Made by a program: the position numbers and the translations under genes. A model generated the notes under the pieces. The model did not search any database, had not been told where the DNA came from, and worked only from the letters and a program-made list of their open reading frames with translations. 20,833 nt of DNA from CAVYPR01 sp052145775. GTDB taxonomy: Bacteria; Actinomycetota; Acidimicrobiia; Acidimicrobiales; RAAP-2. The stretch spans positions 1 to 20,833 of the forward strand of contig JBKQNY010000102.1 of the NCBI GenBank assembly GCA_052145775.1, read 5' to 3'. Shown here piece by piece: positions 7,439-16,700 of this stretch. Numbering within the stretch: position 1 is the first letter of the stretch; each line of letters begins with the position of its first letter.

Positions 7439-8617
7439 CTACCCGGCGGGGACCTCGACGACGACGGCCGAGCCCATGCCCCCGCCGGCGCACATGGCGG
7501 CCACGCCGATGCCCCCGCCGCGGCGGCGGAGGTCGTAGACCAGGGTGGTCAGCATGCGGGCGCCGGTGGCCGCGATGGGGTGGCCCAGGCTGCAGCCGCT
7601 GCCGCTCACGTTGACCAGGGCCGGGTCGATGTCGAGCACCTTGCAGGCGGCCACGGGCACCACGGCGAACGCCTCGTTGATCTCCCACAAGGCGACGTCG
7701 GAGACGGCCAGGCCCGCCTTGGCCAGGGCCTTGGGGATGGCCACGGTGGGGGCCATCCCGGTCTCATAGGGGTCGACGCCGACCGAGGCCCATGAGCGCA
7801 CCGTGCCCAGGGGGGCCAGGCCGTGGCCGGCGGCGAAGCCGTCGGACGTGAGCACCAGGGCCGCCGCCGCGTCGTTGAGGCCCGAGGCGTTGCCGGCGGT
7901 GATCGAGAAGTCGGGGATCTCGGGGTGGAGGGGGTTGAGGGAGGCCAGCTTCTCCATCGAGGTCCCCCGGCGGGGGTGCTCGTCGACCTCGAAGACCACG
8001 GCCGAGCCGTCGGTGGTGGTCACCTTCAACGGGACGATCTCTGTGGCGAACCGGCCCTCGTCGATGGCGGCCACCGCCCGCTCGTGGGACCCCAGCGCCC
8101 AGGCGTCCATCTCCTCCCGGGAGATGCCCAGGATCTTGGCCGTGTTCCAGCCGACGGTGATCGACATGTCGCGCGACGGCGCGTCGGGGGTGTCGGGGTG
8201 CGACGGCGACATCCAGTCGACCCAGTCCTGCGTCCCCGCCACCCGCCTCTTCTCGCTCGGCGCGGTGGAGAAGGAATTGACGCCGCCGGCGATCACCGCC
8301 TGGTCCATGCCTGCCATGATCGAGGCGGCCGCCGTCTGCACGGCGGCCAGGCCGGACGCGCAGTGGCGGTTCTCGGCCAGGCCAGGGACCGAGTCCATGC
8401 CGGCCTCGACGGCCACGTACCGGGCGATCACCCCGCCGCCGTAGAGGGTCTCGGCCAGGATCAGGTCGTCGAACTCCTTGGTCGGGATCGCGGTGCGCTC
8501 GACCGAGGCCTCGACGACCGCCCGGGCCAGCACGGAGGCGTCGGTCTCGGCCAGGGTCCCTTTGCGGGACGTCCCGATGGCGGTGCGGCAGGCCGAGACG
8601 ATGACGGCGTCGGGCAT
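7439..8617 (-). CDS. Thiolase (acetyl-CoA C-acyltransferase family)
   Basis: A 392-residue thiolase of standard length. It has the nucleophilic Cys86 (NRHCASGLAAV), the NEAF motif (INEAFAVVPVA), His346 (GCSLGHPIAATGARM) and the second catalytic Cys376 (MCAGGGMGS), so the Cys-His-Cys set is complete. It should catalyse thiolytic cleavage of 3-ketoacyl-CoA, or the reverse condensation. With the adjacent SDR and nearby crotonase this fits the last step of a beta-oxidation-like route; steroid side-chain or fatty acid use is possible but not shown. GAGGAG lies upstream of the ATG at 8617. It is first in a two-gene minus-strand unit and is transcribed away from the ferredoxin gene. Confidence 0.95.
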   Translation of the reverse strand: MPDAVIVSACRTAIGTSRKGTLAETDASVLARAVVEASVERTAIPTKEFDDLILAETLYGGGVIARYVAVEAGMDSVPGLAENRHCASGLAAVQTAAASIMAGMDQAVIAGGVNSFSTAPSEKRRVAGTQDWVDWMSPSHPDTPDAPSRDMSITVGWNTAKILGISREEMDAWALGSHERAVAAIDEGRFATEIVPLKVTTTDGSAVVFEVDEHPRRGTSMEKLASLNPLHPEIPDFSITAGNASGLNDAAAALVLTSDGFAAGHGLAPLGTVRSWASVGVDPYETGMAPTVAIPKALAKAGLAVSDVALWEINEAFAVVPVAACKVLDIDPALVNVSGSGCSLGHPIAATGARMLTTLVYDLRRRGGGIGVAAMCAGGGMGSAVVVEVPAG

Positions 8618-8719
8618 CGATGCTCCTCTCCGGCGGCGACCACGCCCCGGCGGGCGTCCGCCGGGGCCCTGCGGCCGCCACCTGGTCCCTCGCCGCGGGC
8701 CGCGACGACTCGAAATCGC

Positions 8720-8766
8720 AGCGTACCAGCGCCAACCACGACCGGATTCAGCGGCCCCGCTACGCT
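8720..8766. promoter_or_regulatory. Divergent promoters, thiolase (-) and ferredoxin (+)
   Basis: Within the 155-bp divergent gap 8618-8772, the same hexamer TACGCT occurs on both strands: minus strand 8725 to 8720, and plus strand 8761-8766. The plus copy ends exactly 6 bases before the ferredoxin GTG, implying leaderless transcription. The minus copy would give the thiolase gene a leader of about 95 bases. No clear -35 elements are seen. Confidence 0.45.
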
Positions 8767-8772
8767 CGCCGC

Positions 8773-8964
8773 GTGCGCATCGTGCTGGACCCCGACCGCT
8801 GCACCGGCCACGGCCGCTGCTACTCCCTGGCCCCCCATGTCTTCGACGCCGACGACGAGGGCCACTCCGTGGTCCTGCTCGAAGAGGTCCCGCCCGAGTA
8901 CCAGGGCGAGGCCAGGCAGGCCGTCGACGCCTGCCCCGAATCGGCCATTTCCATAGAGGGCTGA
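8773..8964 (+). CDS. Ferredoxin, [3Fe-4S]-type with CxxHxxC motif
   Basis: A 63-residue single-cluster ferredoxin beginning VRIVLDPDRCTGHGRCYSLAP. The ligands seen are Cys10, Cys16 and Cys54 (followed by Pro), with His13 where 4Fe-4S ferredoxins carry a fourth Cys. This CxxHxxC...CP pattern is known from actinobacterial, notably mycobacterial, ferredoxins that feed cytochromes P450, usually encoded beside them. Here the neighbours are a thiolase and a CoA-transferase, and the only P450 in view is 8 kb upstream. The GTG at 8773 was chosen because it starts right at the first beta-strand and sits 6 bases after a -10-like TACGCT. A longer in-frame extension from 8620 has no ferredoxin character. 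Acts as a cytosolic one-electron carrier. Confidence 0.93.
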   Translation: MRIVLDPDRCTGHGRCYSLAPHVFDADDEGHSVVLLEEVPPEYQGEARQAVDACPESAISIEG

Positions 8965-8978
8965 CCCCCGGGCGCACC

Positions 8979-9007
8979 TTGACGGCTCGGGTCGGGTCGG
9001 CAAGCAT
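8979..9007 (+). promoter_or_regulatory. Promoter candidate for the CoA-transferase gene
   Basis: TTGACG (8979-8984), a 17-base spacer, then AAGCAT (9002-9007) resembles a -35/-10 pair. The predicted start of transcription is about 50 bases before ATG 9063. It would allow expression independent of the ferredoxin gene. Confidence 0.35.
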
Positions 9008-9062
9008 CGGGCGGCTCCGGCCGGCCGAGCGCCGCGGGCTCACCGCAAGGGGAGGCGAACCG

Positions 9063-10277
9063 ATGGGGATCATGGACGGCATACGGGTGGTCGAGGTGGC
9101 CTCGTGGACCTACGTGCCGGTGGCCGGGGCGGTGCTGGCCGAGTGGGGCGCCGACGTCATCAAGATCGAGCACCCCGAGACCGGCGACCCCCAGCGGGGA
9201 CTGGCCGCCTCCGGGCTCATCCCGACCGGGCCGGGGGGCGTCTCGTTCATGATGGAGCTGCCAAACCGCGGCAAGCGCAGCGTGGGCCTGGACATGGCCA
9301 CCGAGGAGGGGCACGACCTCCTGCTCCGGCTGTGCGCCACGGCCGACGTCTTCCTCACCAACTTCCGGCCCCAGGCCCGCCGCAAGCTGCGCATCGACCT
9401 GGACGACATCCGGGCCGTCAACCCCGACATCATCTACGTGCGGGGCTCGGGCCAGGGGCAGCGGGGGCCCGAGGCCGAGCGCGGCGGTTACGACGGGTGC
9501 ACCTTCTGGGGCCGGGGCGGCCCGGCTGACATCATCTCGGACCCCGAGGGCTACCCGGTCATGCAGCCCGGCCCGGCCTTCGGCGACGTGATCGGCGGCC
9601 TCACCATCGCCGGGGGCATCTCGGCCGCCCTCTACCACCGCCAGCGCACCGGTGAGGCCGTGGTGGTCGACAACTCGCTGCTGGCCACCTCCATGTGGGC
9701 CACCGGCGCCTCTTCGTTGGCCGCCGGCCTCTTCGGCTTCTCCCGCATGCCTCGCGGGGACCGCCGAAAGACCCCGAACCCGATCGTGGGCAACTACCGC
9801 ACCTCCGACGGGCGGTTCCTGTCGCTGGTCATGCTGGAGTCCGACCGCTACTGGCCCGACCTGGTCACCCTGCTGGGTGCACCCGAGCTGGCCGAGGACC
9901 CGCGCTTCGTCGACGCCCGGGCCCGGGCCGAGAACTCGGTGGCCGCCGTGACCCTCCTCGACGAACTGTTCGCCAAGCGGACCTTCGCCGAGTGGAAGGA
10001 GATCCTGGCCGACGCCAAGGGGGTGTGGGCCCCGGTGCAGACGGCGGCCGAGGTCCTGGAGGACCCCCAGGCCCTGGCCAACGGCTACGTCCGCGACATC
10101 GAGGCCAAGTCGGGCACGGTCTTTCGCATCGTGCCCTCACCGCTCCAGTTCGACGAGGTCGCCCCGGACCTCACCCGGGCCCCCGACCACGGCGAGCACA
10201 CCGACGAGGTCCTGGGCGAGCTGGGCCTCGACACCGACACGCTGCTCGAGCTCAAGGTGAAGGGCGCTATTTTGTGA
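9063..10277 (+). CDS. CaiB/BaiF family (family III) CoA-transferase
   Basis: A 404-residue protein matching family III CoA-transferases. The N-terminal segment runs GIRVVEVASWTYVPVAGAVLAEWGADVIKIEHP. It is followed by NRGKRSVGLDM, TNFRP and the catalytic-loop GGYDGCTFW, whose Asp144 aligns with the acyl-accepting Asp of formyl-CoA transferase. FGDVIGGLTIAGGISAALYHRQRTG is the other family signature. The enzyme moves CoA between carboxylic acids, often activating an acid for degradation (carnitine, bile acid, succinate-benzylsuccinate types). The substrate is not predictable. A strong AAGGGGAGG Shine-Dalgarno sequence supports the ATG at 9063; a second Met at residue 4 is possible. It lies 98 bases after the ferredoxin gene on the same strand. 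Confidence 0.93.
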   Translation: MGIMDGIRVVEVASWTYVPVAGAVLAEWGADVIKIEHPETGDPQRGLAASGLIPTGPGGVSFMMELPNRGKRSVGLDMATEEGHDLLLRLCATADVFLTNFRPQARRKLRIDLDDIRAVNPDIIYVRGSGQGQRGPEAERGGYDGCTFWGRGGPADIISDPEGYPVMQPGPAFGDVIGGLTIAGGISAALYHRQRTGEAVVVDNSLLATSMWATGASSLAAGLFGFSRMPRGDRRKTPNPIVGNYRTSDGRFLSLVMLESDRYWPDLVTLLGAPELAEDPRFVDARARAENSVAAVTLLDELFAKRTFAEWKEILADAKGVWAPVQTAAEVLEDPQALANGYVRDIEAKSGTVFRIVPSPLQFDEVAPDLTRAPDHGEHTDEVLGELGLDTDTLLELKVKGAIL

Positions 10278-10746
10278 GAACGCCCAGGTCAGGGCGATCC
10301 GGCCGGGCGTCGTCCAGGAGCTGACCGACCGCTTCGCGGCTCGATCCCTGCGCACGAAGTACTGGGTCGGAGACCACCCTCTCTCCGACTGGGCGGACCT
10401 TGAAGCCAGGGCTCGGTACGTCTCGCGGGTACGTGCGCGAACGCCCGTGGGGGCGGGGGCTCCGTCGCCTTCCGAGTGGTCCAGGGCTCCGAGGACGCGA
10501 TGCTGCCGGTCCACGCGTCGTGACGGCGCAACAGCCCGGCTGCTGCTCTCCCCATATCGGCCCGCGGGCAAACTCCCCGGAACTGCCCCATTGGGCGTCC
10601 GATCGGCCTTGACCTGCGGGATCGTGCTCCAAGGGCTTCGAGCGAGACCAGTGCCACTGCCGGCGCGCCGATGGCCCTCCTCACCCTTGGCAGCCAAACC
10701 TCCGTCCGGGTTGGCGGAACTGTCGGCTCGTCCTGACCACGACCGC
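10278..10746. other. Intergenic region with no convincing gene
   Basis: This 469-bp stretch lies between the convergent CoA-transferase and giant-protein genes. A short stem, CGCCC (10281-10285) with GGGCG (10292-10296), follows the CoA-transferase stop and might help termination. From about 10276 to 10500 the frame starting at 10276 reads plausibly (PGVVQELTDRFAARSL, then KYWVGDHPLSDWADLE) with G/C-rich third positions. It has no ATG, GTG or TTG start before 10447 and no family I recognise, so it may be a gene remnant. The remainder shows nothing. Confidence 0.4.
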
Positions 10747-13700
10747 TCAACTCACCGTGAGGGTGAAGTGCTGGACGACCGGTGTCCCCTGGCCGTTGGT
10801 GGCGATGACCTCGAAGCTGTAGACGCCCCCGGTGCCCGTCGCCGGCGTCCCGGTGATGGTGGCCGTGCCCTTGCCCGCTGTGGTGAACACCAGGCCGTTG
10901 GGCAATGGAGCGCTGAGGGACAAGGTGGCCGCCGGGTAGCCGGTGGTGGTCACCTTGAACTTGGCCGTCCCACCGACCTTGACGCTGTATGTGGCCGCCG
11001 AGGTGATGGCCGGTGGCTGGTCGACGGTCAGTGTGAAGGTCTGGGTGACCGACCCGGCGCTGTTGGTGGCCTTCAGCTTGAGCTGGTAGACGCCGCCGGT
11101 CCCCGCTGTCGGGTCACCGCTCAGGGTGGCTGTGCCGGAGGTTCCGGCACTGAAGTGCACCCCGGTGGGCAGCGTGCCCGACTCGGTGACGGTGGCGGCG
11201 GGGTAGCCGGTGGTGCCGATCCCGAAGGTGAACGGCTGGCCGACGGTGGCCGTGACCGAGGTTCCCGAGGTGAAGACCGGCGGGGCCTGGGTCACCGTGA
11301 GGGTGAAGTGCTGGACGGCTGGTGTCCCCTGGCCGTTGGTGGCCAGCACCTCGAAGTTGTAGGTGCCCCCGGTGCCCGCCGCCGGCGTCCCCGTGATGGT
11401 GGCCGTGCCCTTACCCGCTGTGGTGAACACCAAGCCGCTGGGCAACGGTGTGCTGAGCGACACGGTGGCCGCCGGATAGCCGGTGGTGGTCACCTTGAAC
11501 TTGGCTGTTCCACCGACCTTGACGCTGTAGGTGGCGGCCGAGGTGATGGCCGGTGGCTGGTCGACGGTCAGCGTGAAGGATTGGGTGACCGACCCCGCGC
11601 TGTTGGTGGCCTTGAGCTTGAGCGGGTACACGCCGCCGGTCCCCGCTGTCGGCGCACCGCTCAGGGTGGCTGTGCCCGAGGTGCCGGCACTGAAGTGCAC
11701 CCCGGTGGGCAGCGCGCCCGTCTCGGTGATGGTGGCGGCAGGAGAGCCGGTGGTGGCGACCTCGAAGGTGACGGTCTTCCCGACGCTGGCCGTGGTCGAC
11801 GCCGCCGAGGTGAAGGCCGGCTTGGTCGGCTTCGTCGAGGCTGTGACGGTGACCGTCTGGGTCGGGCTGGAGGCGGACCCGGCGGCGTTGGCGGCCTTGA
11901 CCTGGTAGGTGAAGCTGGTGAGGCCTGTCGAGGGCACCGTGCCCGAGATGGCGCCGGCCCCGGTGCTGTGCAGCCACGCCGGGGCGTTGACCAGGGTGAA
12001 GGTCGAGGCGGGGTTGCCGTTGGCCGAGGCGCTGGCGCTGTAGGTGGCACCGGCACCGACCTTTGACGGGCCCGTGACTGTGACCTGGGTGGGGGCGTTG
12101 TCCACCGTCACCGTCTGGGTCGAGCTGGTGGCAGTGCCCGTGGTGTTGGTGGCCTTGACCGAGTAGGAGAAGGTGGTGAGGTTGGTCGGCACCGAGCCCG
12201 AGATGGCCCCGGTTGTGGCGTCGATCGACAGCCAGGACGGGGCACCGGCCACCAGCGCGTAGGTGGGTGCGGGATTGCCGTTGCCCGAGGCAGAAGCGCT
12301 GTAGGTGGCACCGCCGTCCACCGTGCCCGTCCCGCTGACCGTGACCGTCGTCGTCGGCTGGTCCACCGTCACCGTCTGGGTCGAGCTGGTGGCGTGTCCG
12401 ACCGGGTTGGTGGCCTTGACCGAGTAGGAGAAGGTGGCGAGGTTGGTCGGCACGGTGCCCGCGATGGCCCCGGTTGTGGCGTCGATCGACAGCCAGGACG
12501 GGGCACCGGCCACCAGCGCGTAGGTCGGTGCGGGATTGCCGTTGCCCGAGGCGGAGGCGCTGTAGGTGGCCCCGGCGTCGACCGTTGACGAGCCCGTCAC
12601 TGTGACCTGCGTGGGGGCGCTGTCCACCGTCACCGTCTGGGTCGAGCTGGTGGCAGTGCCCGTTGTGTTGGTCGCCTTGACCGAGTAGGAGAAGGAGGTG
12701 ATGTTGGTCGGCACTGTGCCGGCGATGGCTCCGGTTGTGGCATTGATCGACAGCCAGGCCGGGGCACCGGCCACCAGCGCGTAGGTCGGTGCGGGGTTGC
12801 CGTTGCCCGAGGCGACGGCGCTGTAGGTGGTCCCTCCAGAGACCGTGCCTGTCCCGCTGAGCGTGACCGTCGTCGTCGGCTGGTCCACCGTCACCATCTG
12901 GGTCGAGCTGGTGGCGTGTCCGACCGAATTGGTGGCCTTGACCGAGTAGGAGAAGGTAGTGATGTCGGTCGGCACCGAGCCCGAAATGGCCCCGGTTGTG
13001 GCGTTGATCGACAGCCAGGACGGGGCTCCGGCCACGAGCGCGTAGGTGGGTGCGGGGTTGCCGTTGCCCGAGGCAGAAGCGCTGTAGGTGGCTCCGGCGT
13101 TTACCGTGCCTGTCCCGCTGACCGTGACCGACGTCGTCGGCTGGTCCACGGTGAAGGACTGTTGTACCTGTGTGGCGGCGGGGTACAGGAGGTTCCCGGG
13201 TTGGTTGGCGTCAAGGGTGCACGTCCCGGGAGCAAAGAAACTCACCACTCCATCTGTGATCCCGCAGACAGCGGAACTGGTGTGGTCGACGGTGATGGCC
13301 ACCTGCAGGCCGGCCGAGGAGGTCGCCTGCGGCGTGTACCCCTTGCCACCGACCACCGCGGGGGACGGGGGTGACGATGTGAACTGGATCGTCTGAGCAT
13401 TCCAGCTAACGGTGCCCGTATAGATGGCGCCGTAGACGTCGACGGTGAACTGGTCACCGGCGGCCACGACCGGATAGTTCGAGTAGCCGGCCCCGAGGGT
13501 GAACTCGATCTCTGTGTTGGTGTAGGTCGAGACGTCGAGGCCGATGCAGTCCCCGACAGCCCCGGCCCCGGTGAGCGTCGTGAGGTCCCCGAACGAGAGA
13601 TCGTCGTTGGCGAAGTCCTCTCCACCCGACGCGCAGGGGGAGACAGCACCCGGCTCTGTTCCGAATCCATGTCCGTGGACGACGATGGTCGGGTCGCTGC

Positions 13701-16700
13701 TCCCGCCGTACATCAGTACCTGTGTGATGGTCGCCGTCTCGTTGTAGGTGTACTCGTTGGCACCCTCGGTGCTCGGGACGCTGTCGATCTCGGAGCCTTC
13801 TGTGTCGGTGAAGGTGACCGTGATTGTGGTCTGCAGGTGTGGGGCCCCGTCAGCCGCCGCGGTGGCGTCGGGGGCCGTGACCTCGATCTCTGTGTCCGAC
13901 ACGACGTGGATCTGGTCGGGGTCTGCGCTGAAGGCCGCAGATCCCTCTGAATCCCCTCCGGGATCGAAGTTGACGCCCGTCAGCGTGAGGCCGGGCTCGT
14001 CGAATCCCGAACCAGTGATCGTGATGGTGTTGCCGCCCCCCAACGGTCCATCGTCGGGCGCCACCGAATCGATCGTCGGCGCCCCGAACGTGTACAGGTT
14101 GTCACCCACCGCCGCGGGAACGCTCTCCACCGCGGTGTCGTCGTCGGCCGTGAAGTGAGCGGTCACGGCGGCCAACAGCACATCCTGACCCTCTGTCAGC
14201 TGGTCGGTCACGTCGGGGGCGACGACCTGGATCTCTGTGTTCGACACGACGTGGATATCGGAACCGTCCACGCTGACCTCGTCCAACCCGCCTGTGTCCC
14301 CTTCGGGCTCGAAGCTCACGCTGGTCAATTGGAGGTCCGGGTCGTCGAAGCCCGAACCGAGCACCGTGATGGTGTTCCCGCCCTCTTCCGGTCCCCCCGC
14401 GGGATCAATCGCGGTGACCACCGGAGCCCCGAAGGTGTAGTCGTTGTCCCCTTCCACCGCCGGCACGCTGAGAACTGTTCGTTCTGTCTCGTCGCTGTAG
14501 ACGACCGTGACCTCGGTGTCGAGGGTCGGGCTTGTTCCCGCCGGACCCGAGGCGTCCGGGGTCTTCACCTCGATCTTTGTGTTCGAGAGGATGGTGACGT
14601 CTGTGTCACTGGCCAAGAGAGTGTCGGACTCAACTGTGTCGTCCAGGGGAGAGAAGGCCACGGACTCCAGGGTCAAACCGGGTTCCTCGAACCCCGATCC
14701 GTCGATCAGGATGGTTGTGCCTCCGTCGAGAGAGCCACCCTCAGGAGTGACGGAATCGACCACCGGTGCACCGAAGACGTAGTCGTTGTCCCCCTCGGCG
14801 AGCGGCTGGCTGTCGACCTCGTCGCCGCTGTTGTTCGCGGTGAAGACGGCCGTGATCTCGGTGGAGAGCACGGCGTCGCCGGATGTGCCGGCGTCTGTGG
14901 CTGTGGGCGCTACGACGTCGATCTCTGTGTCCGAGGCGACGTCGCATGTGTCCGTCGAGACGCATGTGACCTGGAGCAGCGGCGTGGTGCTGTCTGTGCC
15001 GCTGTCCGGCCCTTTGCCGGAATCTGCCGCGTAGAAGTCGATGCTTTTCAGGCTGAGGTCGGCGTTGTCGAATCCCGAACCCTTGAGCGCGATGGAGTTT
15101 CCGCCGTCAAGAGGGCCACCTTCAGGATCGACCGCCTCGATCAACGGCACACCGTAGACGTACTCGTTGTCCCCGGGTTCCAGGGGATCGCTCGTGACGG
15201 TGACTGTGGCTTCGTCTTTGACCTTGTATTTGACGTACAAGTACGTGTCGAGGATCCCCGATGTTCCCAAGTCATCGCTGGCGTCCGGAGCTGTGATCTT
15301 CATCTCGTCGTCGGAGACGACCGTGTAGATGGGTGCGGCGAGGGAAACGGTCCCTGTCTCGGCGCCTGTCGTGAACACCACCGATGTCAGCTGCAGGGCC
15401 GGGTTCTCGAAGCCTGAGCCGTGGACGAGGATCGTGTTGCCCCCTGTGGCCGGCCCGACTGTCGGGGTGAGTGAGTCGATCACGGGGGCGCCGAAGAAGT
15501 AGTCGTCGTCGCCATCGGTGGCGGGAACGCTGTGGGTAATGGTCCCGTCGGCGGCCTTGAACACGACGGAGACGGACGAGGCGAACGTCGAATCATGGTT
15601 TGTAGGTGTTGTGGCGTCCGGAGCCTCTGTGACCACGATCTCGTTGTCGGATACCACTGTGACGTCTGCGGGACCGACCTTCAACGCCGGTCGCGTTGAT
15701 GTCTGTGTCGCCGCCGCGAAGTCCACACCTGTCAGCGCCCCGAGTCCGTTGCCCTCGAACCCCGATCCGCTGATCACGATGCGATTGCCGCCGCCCAGCG
15801 GGCCGCCGCCGGGGTCAACGCTATTGATCACGGGAACGCCGAAGGCGTAGGCGGCATCTGTCGGTGTGGCCGTCTCGGAATATATTCGGGTGCCTTCGGC
15901 GTCGGTGAACGTCAGTTCAATCGACGTGTAGAGGGTCGGTGAGCCATTCGCGACCGCCCGGGCGTCGGGTGCCGTGACTCTGATCGCTGTATTCGACAGC
16001 ACGTAGATGTCCCCCACCGGTGCAATCGTTGCTGTGCCGTGTGACGGGCCGAGATCGAACTCCACTGTGGTGAGCGGGAGACTCGAGTTATTGAAGCCGG
16101 AGCCGTGGATGATGACTGTATTCCCGCCGGCGAGCGGGCCGCCCTTGGGTGTCACCGACGAGATGTAGGGGACCTGGACGTAGGTGAAGTCATCGTCTGT
16201 CGGATCTGGCTCGCTGTAGCCGACACCCGTGGACGCGTAGACGTCGTACGTCCCGGGTTTTCCGGCTGGGGTTGTCATCGTGCAGAGCGAGGTCGTCGTG
16301 CAGTCGACGTTGGTCGCCGGCTTCCCCGAAAGGTACGGAAGCGATGTGACGCCGAAGACGAAGCTGGTCGACCCGGCGTTGGTGTTGAAATTGGACCCTT
16401 CGATCGTGACCGACGTGCCGCCGGCGACGGTGCCCACGTCCGGGGTGACGCTTGTGACGGTCGGCAGTGTCATCGGGTACGCCAGGTAGGCCACGGAGAA
16501 ATTCCGCTGCGTCAAGCCGTCGCCGACGATGAAGCCGTTGTTGGAGATGCCCTGGCCCCGGTAGGCGAAGAAGTTGGCATTGCCCAACAGGTCGCTCAGC
16601 AGTTCCGATCCCGTGTGGGCGCTGTACACGAAGGCGCCGCATGTCGACTGCAACGGCCCACCGTTGGGCGGCGTCAGATAGGTGGTCCCGACGACAATTC

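Noticed and set aside
10447..12066. A 539-codon plus-strand open frame
   Set aside because: It is antisense to the Ig-like repeats and its Gly/Arg-rich repeats only mirror the repeat array. No start signal or family features.
11839..13143. CRISPR-like regular repeats
   Set aside because: The 261-bp period is far too long, there are no unique spacers, and the repeats encode in-frame protein domains.
14155..15417. A 420-codon plus-strand open frame
   Set aside because: It lies antisense to the TIG domains, which have signal peptide, domain motifs and consistent strand; the antisense translation has no recognisable motif.
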